Source: Bryobacterales bacterium (GTDB taxonomy: Bacteria; Cyanobacteriota; Vampirovibrionia; Obscuribacterales; Obscuribacteraceae). Taken from it: a stretch of 6,116 bases of DNA. Within the stretch, counting starts at the first letter, position 1. Each line of letters starts with the position of its first letter. The stretch is taken from positions 1 to 6,116 of the forward strand of contig CAJCHQ010000629.1 of the NCBI GenBank assembly GCA_903970295.1, written 5' to 3'. Below the pieces are notes generated by a model. The model was not told where the DNA came from. It saw only the letters and a list, made by a program, of their open reading frames with translations, and made no database searches. Positions 1 through 5,963 of this stretch are shown one piece after another. The translations under genes and the position numbers were made by a program.

Positions 1-850
1 GCTTCTTTTCGATGTCGCCATTGTTTTCGCCGCGCACATATTTATTCAAAAATGCCAGCGTGTAGTAATCGATTAAATCGTGGTGGGCAGAGTCTTTATC
101 CAGATCTGTAAAACCGAGGTGTCCGACCTGGTCGAATACGACAAGATAAGCCGGCCCTGGGGTTTTATCAAAAGCGCCGCCGGGCCGCTTGACGGTCGGC
201 GTTATGCCGAAATCGCGTGTGCCACCCTGGTACATAACCGGTATCTGAATATTCTTCAATTGGTCGTGTACAACGAACGGCTCGCAGTAAGGAGATAAGG
301 CGACAACTGCTTTAACCCCAGCCAATTTCCAACTCGGATAAGCACCAGAAAGCCCAAGCACGGTATAACCGCCCAGAGAGTGGCCAACAAGACCGATTTT
401 TGAAAAGTCAATTTTGTCCGCCAAGGTTTTGTCTTCGTGCAAGGCTTTGAGAAGCTTTTGGAAGTCTTCGCCCCGATCTCGGTAAGTGGCATCAGACCAA
501 TCTTTCACGTTCTTAAACGGCACAACCGGCTGCCAACCCGTCGACTTTCCATTTGCGTCCTGGTGATTGGGAGCAAAGACAAAATAGCCGGCATCAGCGA
601 GATGGCGAGCAAGAAATTTACTTTGCAGATTCGAGCCGTGAAAGCCATGCGAAAAGAAGACGAGAGGCGCTTTGCCTTTTGTGGCCGGTTTCCAAACTCG
701 AACTTCAAGATCGGCCAATTTTGCCCTTTCAAAGCCGGACTCTTGAGCATTTGCTGCTAAAGGTGAGCTCAGAAAATGAAAAATGCAGATCGAAAAATAG
801 AAAAACAAGATTTGCAGATTGACACTACCTGCAACACCATTTCTTCTCAT
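1..850 (-). CDS. secreted alpha/beta hydrolase, chlorophyllase/PAF-acetylhydrolase-like (C-terminus cut by window edge)
   Basis: The frame reads without a stop for 283 codons and leaves the window at the left edge. The fold is visible: an oxyanion-hole strand SHGFHGS at residues 67-73, the nucleophile elbow GHSLGG at 156-161 with Ser158, a probable acid Asp213 in YQGGTRD, and a probable catalytic His244 in DQVGH. The N-terminus is a signal peptide: MRR, a long hydrophobic core at about 12-31, then ANA, so cleavage after Ala35 is likely and the enzyme should act outside the cytoplasm. The ATG at 850 is chosen because a GAGG site (859-862) lies 8 bases upstream; the in-frame ATG at 856 is only 2 bases from it. 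Family knowledge suggests an esterase or lipase-type reaction, as in dienelactone hydrolase or PAF-acetylhydrolase relatives. The substrate cannot be read from the sequence. The gene is divergent from citrate synthase. Confidence 0.85.
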   Translation of the reverse strand, partial: MRRNGVAGSVNLQILFFYFSICIFHFLSSPLAANAQESGFERAKLADLEVRVWKPATKGKAPLVFFSHGFHGSNLQSKFLARHLADAGYFVFAPNHQDANGKSTGWQPVVPFKNVKDWSDATYRDRGEDFQKLLKALHEDKTLADKIDFSKIGLVGHSLGGYTVLGLSGAYPSWKLAGVKAVVALSPYCEPFVVHDQLKNIQIPVMYQGGTRDFGITPTVKRPGGAFDKTPGPAYLVVFDQVGHLGFTDLDKDSAHHDLIDYYTLAFLNKYVRGENNGDIEKK

Positions 851-858
851 CGTCATTG

Positions 859-862
859 CCTC
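859..862 (-). promoter_or_regulatory. ribosome binding site deciding the hydrolase start
   Basis: GAGG on the minus strand lies 8 bases before the ATG at 850 and only 2 bases before the in-frame ATG at 856. This favours the downstream ATG as the true start. Confidence 0.6.
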
Positions 863-895
863 AACATAGAACGGTAGCGTTGCCAATTGTCAAGG

Positions 896-920
896 TCGAC
901 GGTTAGCCTCACGCCGTCGA
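896..920. repeat. inverted repeat in the divergent intergenic region
   Basis: TCGACGG (896-902) and CCGTCGA (914-920) are perfect 7-base inverted arms around an 11-base centre. The repeat lies 46 bases upstream of the hydrolase start. It could be an operator for a dimeric regulator or a hairpin in the hydrolase leader. It is not a terminator because no T-tract follows on either strand. Confidence 0.4.
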
Positions 921-926
921 GAAATT

Positions 927-939
927 AGATAATATATCT
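927..939. repeat. short AT-rich palindrome between hydrolase and citrate synthase
   Basis: AGATA and TATCT form a perfect 5-base inverted repeat around ATA, in the most AT-rich part of the divergent intergenic region. It also contains -10-like hexamers on both strands (for example TATATT on the minus strand), but no convincing -35 partner at 16-18 bases. It may be part of a promoter or a small operator. Confidence 0.25.
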
Positions 940-1044
940 TTCGTGGGCGCAGATAAACGCTTGAGCCCGCAGCAAGAACTTAAGGGTTGGTAAATCTTAA
1001 ATGGTTGTCATTTGGTGTATAAAAACCTCGGACACATTTGATAT

Positions 1045-1049
1045 GGGAG
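1045..1049 (+). promoter_or_regulatory. ribosome binding site of citrate synthase
   Basis: GGGAG lies 6 bases before the ATG at 1056. This supports that ATG over the upstream in-frame TTG at 1038, which would place this site inside the coding sequence. Confidence 0.7.
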
Positions 1050-1055
1050 CACGCT

Positions 1056-2165
1056 ATGTCAGGGCTTGAGGATGTTGTCGCAGCGGATTCCGCAATTTGC
1101 GACGTGGACGGTAAAAATGGCCGATTAATCTACCGCGGCTTCGATATTCACGACCTGGCTGAACACTCCACGTTTGAAGAAGTCGTTTATTTGCTTTGGT
1201 TTGGCAAGCTGCCGCTCAAAGCAGAGTTGGAAAGCTTTTCCAAAGAACTCGCTACACATCGGGCTTTGCCGAAAGAAGTGGTCGCTGCTATGAAAGCGAT
1301 GCCGAAAAAGGCATTGCCAATGGAAGTGCTCCGCACAGTTGTCTCGCTGTTATCGATGTATGACCCGGATGGACTGGATGACAGCAAGGATGCAACGACG
1401 CGCAAAGCAATTCGCCTTACCTCGCAGCTGCCGACCATCGTTGCATATTGGGATTGCATCCGCCAAGGACGCGAGCTCAAAGAGCCAAAAACCGATCTCA
1501 CTCTTGCCGCGAATTTCCTCTACATGCTCAGAGGGGCTGTCCAGGATGACGTGAGCACTAAGTCGCTCGACATTGCGCTCATTCTCCATGCCGACCATGA
1601 ACTAAACGCCTCGACATTTGCAGCGCGTGTTGCCGCCGCCACCTTGACCGACATTCACTCCGCCACTGTCGCGGCGATCGGCACCCTGAAAGGACCGCTT
1701 CATGGCGGCGCCAATCAGGAAGTGATCAAGATGTTGATCAAAATCGATACTCCGAACAACGTCGAGCCGTTCATCAAGAAAATGTTCGACGAGCACCAGA
1801 AAGTAATGGGCTTTGGTCATCGTGTTTATAAGACCGAAGACCCTCGTGCTCATCATCTCCGGCAGATGTCCGAACAATTGGGCACACTGCAGAAAGAGAC
1901 GAAATGGTTTGAGATGTCTCGGCAGATCGAAGAGATCGTGATGAAGGAAAAGGGTTTCTATGCCAATGTCGATTTCTATTCGGCATCGGTTTATTACATG
2001 CTCCAGATTCCCACCGATCTATTCACGCCGATTTTTGCGATCAGCCGCATGTCCGGCTGGGCTGCTCACATCCTCGAGCAGTACAGCAACAATCGTTTGA
2101 TCCGCCCGCGTGCCGAATACACTGGCGCCAAAAACCTGAAATACGAGTCAATCGACAAACGTTAG
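1056..2165 (+). CDS. gltA: citrate synthase (short, CitZ-like form)
   Basis: The 369-residue product condenses acetyl-CoA with oxaloacetate to citrate in the cytoplasm, the entry step of the TCA cycle. Its length matches the roughly 370-residue dimeric bacterial form rather than the longer E. coli hexameric type. The family signatures are present in order: LIYRGFDIHDL near 24-34, HADHELNAS at 178-186, GPLHGGAN at 213-220 with catalytic His216, GFGHRVYK at 252-259 with His255, DPR at 262-264, NVDFYS at 304-309 with catalytic Asp306, and the C-terminal RPRAEYTG at 350-357. No catalytic residue is missing. A 2-methylcitrate synthase (PrpC) has the same motifs and cannot be excluded, but no propionate-pathway gene is visible nearby. 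The gene stands alone on the plus strand and ends 8 bases from the convergent RDD gene. Confidence 0.95.
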   Translation: MSGLEDVVAADSAICDVDGKNGRLIYRGFDIHDLAEHSTFEEVVYLLWFGKLPLKAELESFSKELATHRALPKEVVAAMKAMPKKALPMEVLRTVVSLLSMYDPDGLDDSKDATTRKAIRLTSQLPTIVAYWDCIRQGRELKEPKTDLTLAANFLYMLRGAVQDDVSTKSLDIALILHADHELNASTFAARVAAATLTDIHSATVAAIGTLKGPLHGGANQEVIKMLIKIDTPNNVEPFIKKMFDEHQKVMGFGHRVYKTEDPRAHHLRQMSEQLGTLQKETKWFEMSRQIEEIVMKEKGFYANVDFYSASVYYMLQIPTDLFTPIFAISRMSGWAAHILEQYSNNRLIRPRAEYTGAKNLKYESIDKR

Positions 2166-2173
2166 ATTGAGAT

Positions 2174-2941
2174 TCAGCTCTGAGCGCGTGATTGATAGGC
2201 GCTGTAGACCTTCTCCAGGAACGGCTCAGCATCCTCGCCTTGCCCCGGCTCTTCGAGCTTGCTGCGAAAGTGTTCTTCGAGTTGTCTGGCTACGATTGGC
2301 CGCTGCCCTTTCGCCATGCGTGTGCGCCTTTTCAAGAAGCTGACCAGAAGGTCATATTCCTGCGGCGTCACTCTGCCGACATCGAGCATGTCACCTTGAT
2401 CGACCGTGTATTGTAAGACGATCTTGGCTGTCGATAGCTCAGGCAGTCGCTCGCGAATCACGAGCGTGCCAGCGGCCAAATCGCCGAATCGCCGTTCGTT
2501 GCGATCGATAATCATGCTCAAAAGCCCGATTAAAACAAGGTTTTCGTCGAGCACGCGAATCATGTTGCGGATAAAAACGGCCGACCACGAAACTGGTTGG
2601 CCGCTGCGATCTATCACCCGGATCTGCACCATTTTTTTGCCCGGCGTCTGGCCTTGCCAGGTGCCTTCGAAGAAAATGTTATAGCCAAAAAGCAGGGCAA
2701 AAGCCGCTAGAATGCCGAACATTAGTAGGAGTGCCGTAGCCAGATTTTTGACTGTGGCACCAAACCCACCCAGGCCCACAGCGAAATCGATCAGCCACAA
2801 AATCCCCGCCAAAACCAGGAGCACACCACCGATAATGAGCTTGTCGACCAGACAAGCTAAGATGCGGTTGCCCAGCCCAGCCAGCTCGAGGTGTAGGTCA
2901 ACATTCTCCGGGGTAGAGATAGAGTAATCTGGACTTGGCAT
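2174..2941 (-). CDS. RDD family integral membrane protein
   Basis: The product has 255 residues. The RDD domain spans about 20-165: GLGNRILACLVDK with Arg26 and Asp33, two long hydrophobic helices at about 36-58 and 68-90, the conserved stretch QGQTPGKKMVQIRVID at 96-111, RNMIRVLD at 125-132, and DRNERRFGDLAAGT at 146-159 with Asp146 and Asp154. A further 90 residues, charged and probably cytoplasmic, follow the domain. The family's biochemical role is poorly defined; some members have been linked to ion exchange and salt tolerance. The ATG at 2941 is supported by AAAAGG (2948-2953) 6 bases upstream. The gene is head-to-head with the SpoIIM-family gene only 18 bases away, an association often seen for these families, so a joint membrane role is inferred. 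Confidence 0.88.
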   Translation of the reverse strand: MPSPDYSISTPENVDLHLELAGLGNRILACLVDKLIIGGVLLVLAGILWLIDFAVGLGGFGATVKNLATALLLMFGILAAFALLFGYNIFFEGTWQGQTPGKKMVQIRVIDRSGQPVSWSAVFIRNMIRVLDENLVLIGLLSMIIDRNERRFGDLAAGTLVIRERLPELSTAKIVLQYTVDQGDMLDVGRVTPQEYDLLVSFLKRRTRMAKGQRPIVARQLEEHFRSKLEEPGQGEDAEPFLEKVYSAYQSRAQS

Positions 2942-2947
2942 AGAAGA

Positions 2948-2953
2948 CCTTTT
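2948..2953 (-). promoter_or_regulatory. ribosome binding site of the RDD gene
   Basis: AAAAGG on the minus strand lies 6 bases before the ATG at 2941. It occupies part of the 18-base gap to the divergent SpoIIM-family gene. Confidence 0.55.
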
Positions 2954-2959
2954 GGAAAC

Positions 2960-3964
2960 ATGAACGTAGAGCGCTGGCTGAAATCAAGAAATCCATCCTG
3001 GCAAAAACTGGAAGAGTTGTTGCGCCTCGGGGAATCCTCCGGCTTGAGCAGCCTCGACCGCTACCAATTACAGGATTTGGGGCGACTGTACAGGGCTACC
3101 TCTGCCGACCTCTCTAGAGCTAGAGCCATGAAGCTTGGGCAAGACGTGCAGGTTTATCTCAATAATCTCGTAGTAAAGGCGCACAACCAAGTCTATCAAA
3201 CCAAAAGTAATCGGTGGGTGGACTTTGTCAACTTTATCTGGTACGGCTTTCCGGCGCTCGTCAGGCAGCACGTGATTTATGTGCTCTCGGCTTTTCTGAT
3301 TTTCTTCGCTCCCTTCTATATCAGTTTTGTTCTCGTTCAACAAGACAATCACTTTGCTCAGCTGGAAGTGGCAAAAGGACATCCTCTGGTGCCTGAAGAA
3401 TTGTGGAATATGATCGAGCATCATCATATGTGGACTGATTCGGCCCAGGACATGAGTGCACCAATGGCCAGTCTAATTGCCACTAACAATATCAAGGTAG
3501 CGATTTTGGCATTCGTGTTTGGCATCACCTTCGGTATTGGCACCGTGTTCGTGCTCGCCACTAATGGTCTGAGTATAGGCACAGTTCTGGGCTTGTGCAA
3601 AGCGCACGGCATGGATGCCAAACTCTGGCAATTCGTTGCTGGGCACGGCATTCTGGAGATGAGCGCCATATTTATCTGTGGTGGCGCCGGCTTGCTCTTA
3701 GCCAAATCGCTGCTCTTTCCCGGACAGAACAAAAGGGTGGAGTCGCTCAAGATGGTGGCAAAGGATGCAGCTTGTATGTTCGGTGGCTGTGTGCCGATTT
3801 TTCTGGTGGCTGGAACGATCGAGGGTTTTATTTCGCCGCGCACTGATCTTTCTAATAGTGTCAAACTGGCGGTCAGTCTCTCTACGCTGGCATTTCTTTT
3901 GCTATATCTTCTGGTGCCACGTGAGAAACGCGGATCGCGTAGCCGTTTGGTGCAAAATGAATAG
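2960..3964 (+). CDS. SpoIIM/DUF95 family membrane protein
   Basis: The 334-residue product has a soluble helical N-terminus (about 1-100) opening with a typical SpoIIM-family segment (KSRNPSWQKLEELL), then multiple membrane helices near 104-126, 178-213, 228-250, 271-291 and 301-319. Family hallmarks are NNIKVAILAF at 176-185, HGILEMSAI at 229-237 and GTIEGFISPR at 285-294. SpoIIM proper acts with SpoIID and SpoIIP in septal peptidoglycan remodelling during sporulation. This wider family occurs in many non-sporulating bacteria next to RDD, MoxR and DUF58 genes, and its role there is not established, so no spoIIM symbol is given. The start is the ATG nearest the family-typical N-terminus, but only a weak GGA lies 3 bases before it. 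A loop at 127-176 contains a His triplet at 154-156. Confidence 0.85.
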   Translation: MNVERWLKSRNPSWQKLEELLRLGESSGLSSLDRYQLQDLGRLYRATSADLSRARAMKLGQDVQVYLNNLVVKAHNQVYQTKSNRWVDFVNFIWYGFPALVRQHVIYVLSAFLIFFAPFYISFVLVQQDNHFAQLEVAKGHPLVPEELWNMIEHHHMWTDSAQDMSAPMASLIATNNIKVAILAFVFGITFGIGTVFVLATNGLSIGTVLGLCKAHGMDAKLWQFVAGHGILEMSAIFICGGAGLLLAKSLLFPGQNKRVESLKMVAKDAACMFGGCVPIFLVAGTIEGFISPRTDLSNSVKLAVSLSTLAFLLLYLLVPREKRGSRSRLVQNE

Positions 3965-4048
3965 TGCCAAAGGTGGTGGCATAAATCGGTCCGCATAAAA
4001 AAATAGTCGACTTAGAAAGTTAGTGGGTTCGTTTGTCAAAGTCTTCGC

Positions 4049-4054
4049 TAGAAT
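4049..4054 (+). promoter_or_regulatory. possible -10 element upstream of the beta-lactamase-like gene
   Basis: TAGAAT matches the TATAAT consensus at five of six positions. It lies in the 119-base gap after the SpoIIM-family gene and would place transcription starting near 4061. There is no good -35 hexamer at 16-18 bases; TTGTCA at 4033-4038 is only 10 bases away. The rest of this gap shows no terminator for the SpoIIM-family gene. Confidence 0.25.
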
Positions 4055-4083
4055 AGTTGTGGATTCCTTGAAAGATTTGGCGC

Positions 4084-5289
4084 TTGCAGATATACACCGA
4101 GAATCGAACCGACGATACCCGTGCTACCGAGCGCCGCGTCAATACGCGAATGCCCTCGGGCAACGAGCGCAATAGGCGAGCACCAGTCACTGGCACAAGC
4201 CTAAGCCCGAGCTCTTCTTGCTCCTCTTGTCGCGACGGCAAATGGCGCCCGTCATCTCTTAGCCGGCTTTCGCGTTACATGGGTATGGCTGCAGTTTTTG
4301 TCCTGCTTCAAGGAGCCGCTCTGCCAGCCGGTCCCCTATCTACATCCAAGCCGGCCGGCAAAACTGTATTAGCACTTCCTGCGGCACCGTTATCACTTGC
4401 ATATCCGATGGATGAGCTGAAAGAGCGTTTGCAAGAAGCGACTAACATTCCTAAATTACGCACCGGTATCTTTGTCTACGATCCCAAAAACGGTCGCTAT
4501 CTCGATTTGAACGGCTACCAGGAATTTGCTGCCGCGAGCATGATCAAGTTGCCGATTTTAGTCAGCTTGCTTGCTGCCATCGACCGTGGTGAAGTCAAAT
4601 TCGATCAGCCGATGCTGATTCGCCAGGATCTGATCACTGGTGGCTCCGGCTGGCTCCAGTGGCGGGCACCAGGCACCAAAATCAGCCTCAAAGAAACAGC
4701 AGAATTGATGATGGTTATATCTGATAACACTGCTACCAACATGATTATCGATCTGCTTGGCGGCAAGGAAAAATTGAGCGACGAATTTGCCGCATGGGGA
4801 CTGAAGCAAACTCGCATCAACAATATGCTTGGTGACTTTACTGGTACGAATAAAACGAGTCCATTCGATCTGGTGTATCTAATGGCGCGCATCGATCGCG
4901 GTGAAGTGCTTCAGTCTGAATCAAAAAACGTCATGCTCGACATCATGAAGCGTACGCGTATTCGCACGTTGCTCAATCAGGGTATGGCTCCCGGCGCGAC
5001 CATCGCGCACAAAACTGGCGATATAGGCATGATGGTTGGTGACGCCGGTATCATAACCGCGCCAAGTGGAGCTCGCTACATCGTCTCGGTTCAGGTTGAG
5101 CGACCGTTCAATGACCGTCGTGCAAACGCCTTGATTCGCCTCGTTTCCAAAGGTATATATCGCTGTTTCTCTGAAGACGGCACGGTTTGCCATCAAACAG
5201 AAGTTGGTGCGCTCAATGATGAATTGCCGAAAGCTGCGCCCGCTGCCGCGCATCATGGTCGCCGCCGGCATTCGCGCCATAAGCGCTGA
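4084..5289 (+). CDS. exported class A beta-lactamase-fold serine hydrolase (probably not a true beta-lactamase)
   Basis: The longest form has 401 residues from a TTG at 4084. An in-frame TGA at 4069 blocks longer forms; ATGs at 4150 and 4279 are alternatives, and none has a clear ribosome binding site, so the start is uncertain. Residues 1-65 are rich in Arg and Ser, followed by a hydrophobic signal or anchor segment at about 66-83. The catalytic domain (about 108-362) has the active-site SMIK at 152-155, SDN at 213-215 and KTG at 310-312, the three class A/penicillin-recognising motifs. The deacylating ExxLN motif of class A enzymes is not visible in the region after SDN (about 240-260). The protein may thus bind or slowly turn over beta-lactams, or act on peptidoglycan. 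Cys361 and Cys369 could form a disulfide, and residues 382-401 are a basic, His-rich tail. Confidence 0.85.
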   Translation: MQIYTENRTDDTRATERRVNTRMPSGNERNRRAPVTGTSLSPSSSCSSCRDGKWRPSSLSRLSRYMGMAAVFVLLQGAALPAGPLSTSKPAGKTVLALPAAPLSLAYPMDELKERLQEATNIPKLRTGIFVYDPKNGRYLDLNGYQEFAAASMIKLPILVSLLAAIDRGEVKFDQPMLIRQDLITGGSGWLQWRAPGTKISLKETAELMMVISDNTATNMIIDLLGGKEKLSDEFAAWGLKQTRINNMLGDFTGTNKTSPFDLVYLMARIDRGEVLQSESKNVMLDIMKRTRIRTLLNQGMAPGATIAHKTGDIGMMVGDAGIITAPSGARYIVSVQVERPFNDRRANALIRLVSKGIYRCFSEDGTVCHQTEVGALNDELPKAAPAAAHHGRRRHSRHKR

Positions 5290-5592
5290 CTATGTCTTTG
5301 CCACCTTGAGGTGGCGTAGCTTTTTAACCCCCGCCACCAGAAAAATGCTGGTCAACCCGGCCAATCCCCCGACAGCCGCGGCCGAAAAGATGCAGGTATT
5401 GCCGCCGGCAGAACAAGGTGCTGAGAGCGTGTAAGCGGTAACGGCGATAAATGGGATGAGAAATGCCTGCGCGTAATAATTGGAAAATATGCAACTGCCT
5501 GTAGTGCAGCTAGTGGTTGCATTGTTTCCTGCAAGCGAGGTTTTGTCAGCGACTAGATTTAGAGATTCGTTTGGCAATTCGGTAGAATTCAT
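5290..5592 (-). CDS. small four-cysteine, two-helix membrane protein of unknown function
   Basis: I do not recognise this 100-residue protein. The ATG at 5592 is chosen because a strong GGAGG (5601-5605) lies 8 bases upstream; in-frame ATGs at 5625 and 5607 have no such site. Residues 1-25 are polar. Then come two similar units: Cys29-x4-Cys34 followed by IFS and a hydrophobic helix at about 41-58, and Cys60-x6-Cys67 followed by IFS and a helix at about 71-89 containing GxxxG (75-79). The C-terminus KKLRHLKVAKT is basic, so the positive-inside rule puts it in the cytoplasm, the C60/C67 loop outside and the N-terminus in the cytoplasm. The stop abuts the stop of the convergent beta-lactamase-like gene with no gap. 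A RiPP precursor is a remote alternative given the Ser/Thr/Cys-rich segment 26-34, but no modification enzyme is visible. Confidence 0.72.
   Translation of the reverse strand: MNSTELPNESLNLVADKTSLAGNNATTSCTTGSCIFSNYYAQAFLIPFIAVTAYTLSAPCSAGGNTCIFSAAAVGGLAGLTSIFLVAGVKKLRHLKVAKT
5300..5325 (+). terminator. probable rho-independent terminator of the beta-lactamase-like gene
   Basis: GCCACC (5300-5305) and GGTGGC (5310-5315) form a perfect 6-bp GC-rich stem with a TTGA loop, starting 11 bases after the stop codon. A run of five T follows at 5321-5325. The 5-base spacer between stem and T-run is longer than ideal. The whole element lies within the last codons of the convergent small membrane protein gene. 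On the minus strand no T-run follows, so it would act on the plus strand only. Confidence 0.55.
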
Positions 5593-5600
5593 AGAAAGCA

Positions 5601-5605
5601 CCTCC
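5601..5605 (-). promoter_or_regulatory. strong ribosome binding site of the small membrane protein gene
   Basis: GGAGG (within TGGAGGTG) on the minus strand lies 8 bases before the ATG at 5592. It is the best Shine-Dalgarno match in the window and fixes the start of the 100-residue protein. Confidence 0.7.
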
Positions 5606-5608
5606 ATT

Positions 5609-5626
5609 GTTGCTTGAAGGAGCAAC
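5609..5626 (-). repeat. small hairpin just upstream of the ribosome binding site
   Basis: On the minus strand GTTGCT and AGCAAC form a 6-bp stem around a CCTTCA loop, ending 3 bases before the GGAGG site. It may affect translation of the small membrane protein. With only six pairs it could also be chance. Confidence 0.3.
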
Positions 5627-5773
5627 TATCCCCGTGCTTGAGTTATGCCCCAATTCGGCGACAATCACTCAGGCGGCACAGTTAATTGTTTCAATAAGGA
5701 CCGCATCACTCATTCCAAACGAGCAAATCCAATCAAATTAGTTCGACTGGGGCGAAGCAGTTTTTTCTCAGAT

Positions 5774-5938
5774 TCATGTGAGTACGTGCAGCCATGCACC
5801 TTTTGGCGAAGCGTTGTCGACGTTAGTAGCCGGTTCCTGGTCCGGATCGCAGACTGCGGGTAGCATGAACATTTGCGAGCAGACGACTGAAAGTCCGATT
5901 GCATTCACTGCTCTGGCGATCGATATATCAGGTGCCAC
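5774..5938 (-). CDS. probable small hydrophobic protein, 54 residues, unknown
   Basis: A GTG at 5938 is preceded by GAGGAG (5945-5950) with a 6-base spacer and opens a 54-residue frame ending in TGA. The product starts with a short polar stretch containing Arg9, then a hydrophobic segment at about 11-29 with Cys20 and Cys30, then a polar tail beginning DPDQEPATN. This looks like a signal peptide or a single membrane anchor. The residues before Cys30 (PAV) do not make a good lipobox. I recognise no family. The frame stays open upstream to 6055, but the ribosome binding site and the loss of plausible protein character before 5938 favour this start. The opposite frames here look like shadows. 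The gene could share a transcript with the small membrane protein gene 181 bases downstream. Confidence 0.4.
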   Translation of the reverse strand: MAPDISIARAVNAIGLSVVCSQMFMLPAVCDPDQEPATNVDNASPKGAWLHVLT

Positions 5939-5944
5939 CCCACT

Positions 5945-5950
5945 CTCCTC
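5945..5950 (-). promoter_or_regulatory. ribosome binding site of the 54-residue gene
   Basis: GAGGAG on the minus strand lies 6 bases before the GTG at 5938. It is the main evidence that this small frame is translated. It begins 13 bases after the end of the 10-bp hairpin at 5964-5987. Confidence 0.45.
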
Positions 5951-5963
5951 ACTAATCAGAGAA

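Noticed and set aside
256..492. A 78-residue minus-strand frame beginning at 492
   Set aside because: It is a shadow of the hydrolase gene, whose true frame carries the GHSLGG elbow and stays open to the window edge.
865..893. TTGACA on the minus strand (888-893) with TCTATG 17 bases on, as a hydrolase promoter
   Set aside because: The -35 is perfect, but the -10 is poor (three of six) and transcription would start at or after the ribosome binding site, leaving it off the message.
1005..1023. TTGTCA (1005-1010) and TATAAA (1018-1023) as the citrate synthase promoter
   Set aside because: The hexamers are only 7 bases apart, far from the usual 17, and no better partner for TATAAA was found.
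1038..1055. Upstream TTG start for citrate synthase
   Set aside because: It would put the GGGAG ribosome binding site inside the gene; the ATG at 1056 gives a normal family N-terminus.
2183..2203. AGCGC/GCGCT inverted repeat as a terminator after citrate synthase
   Set aside because: It is a 5-bp stem with an 11-base loop and no T-run on either strand, and it lies within the RDD coding sequence.
3965..3981. TGCCA/TGGCA hairpin just after the SpoIIM-family stop as a terminator
   Set aside because: The stem is only 5 bp, and it is followed by an A-rich rather than T-rich stretch on the plus strand.
5645..5863. A 72-residue plus-strand frame in the right-hand region
   Set aside because: It has no ribosome binding site and no protein-like character, and it is antisense to the better supported 54-codon frame.
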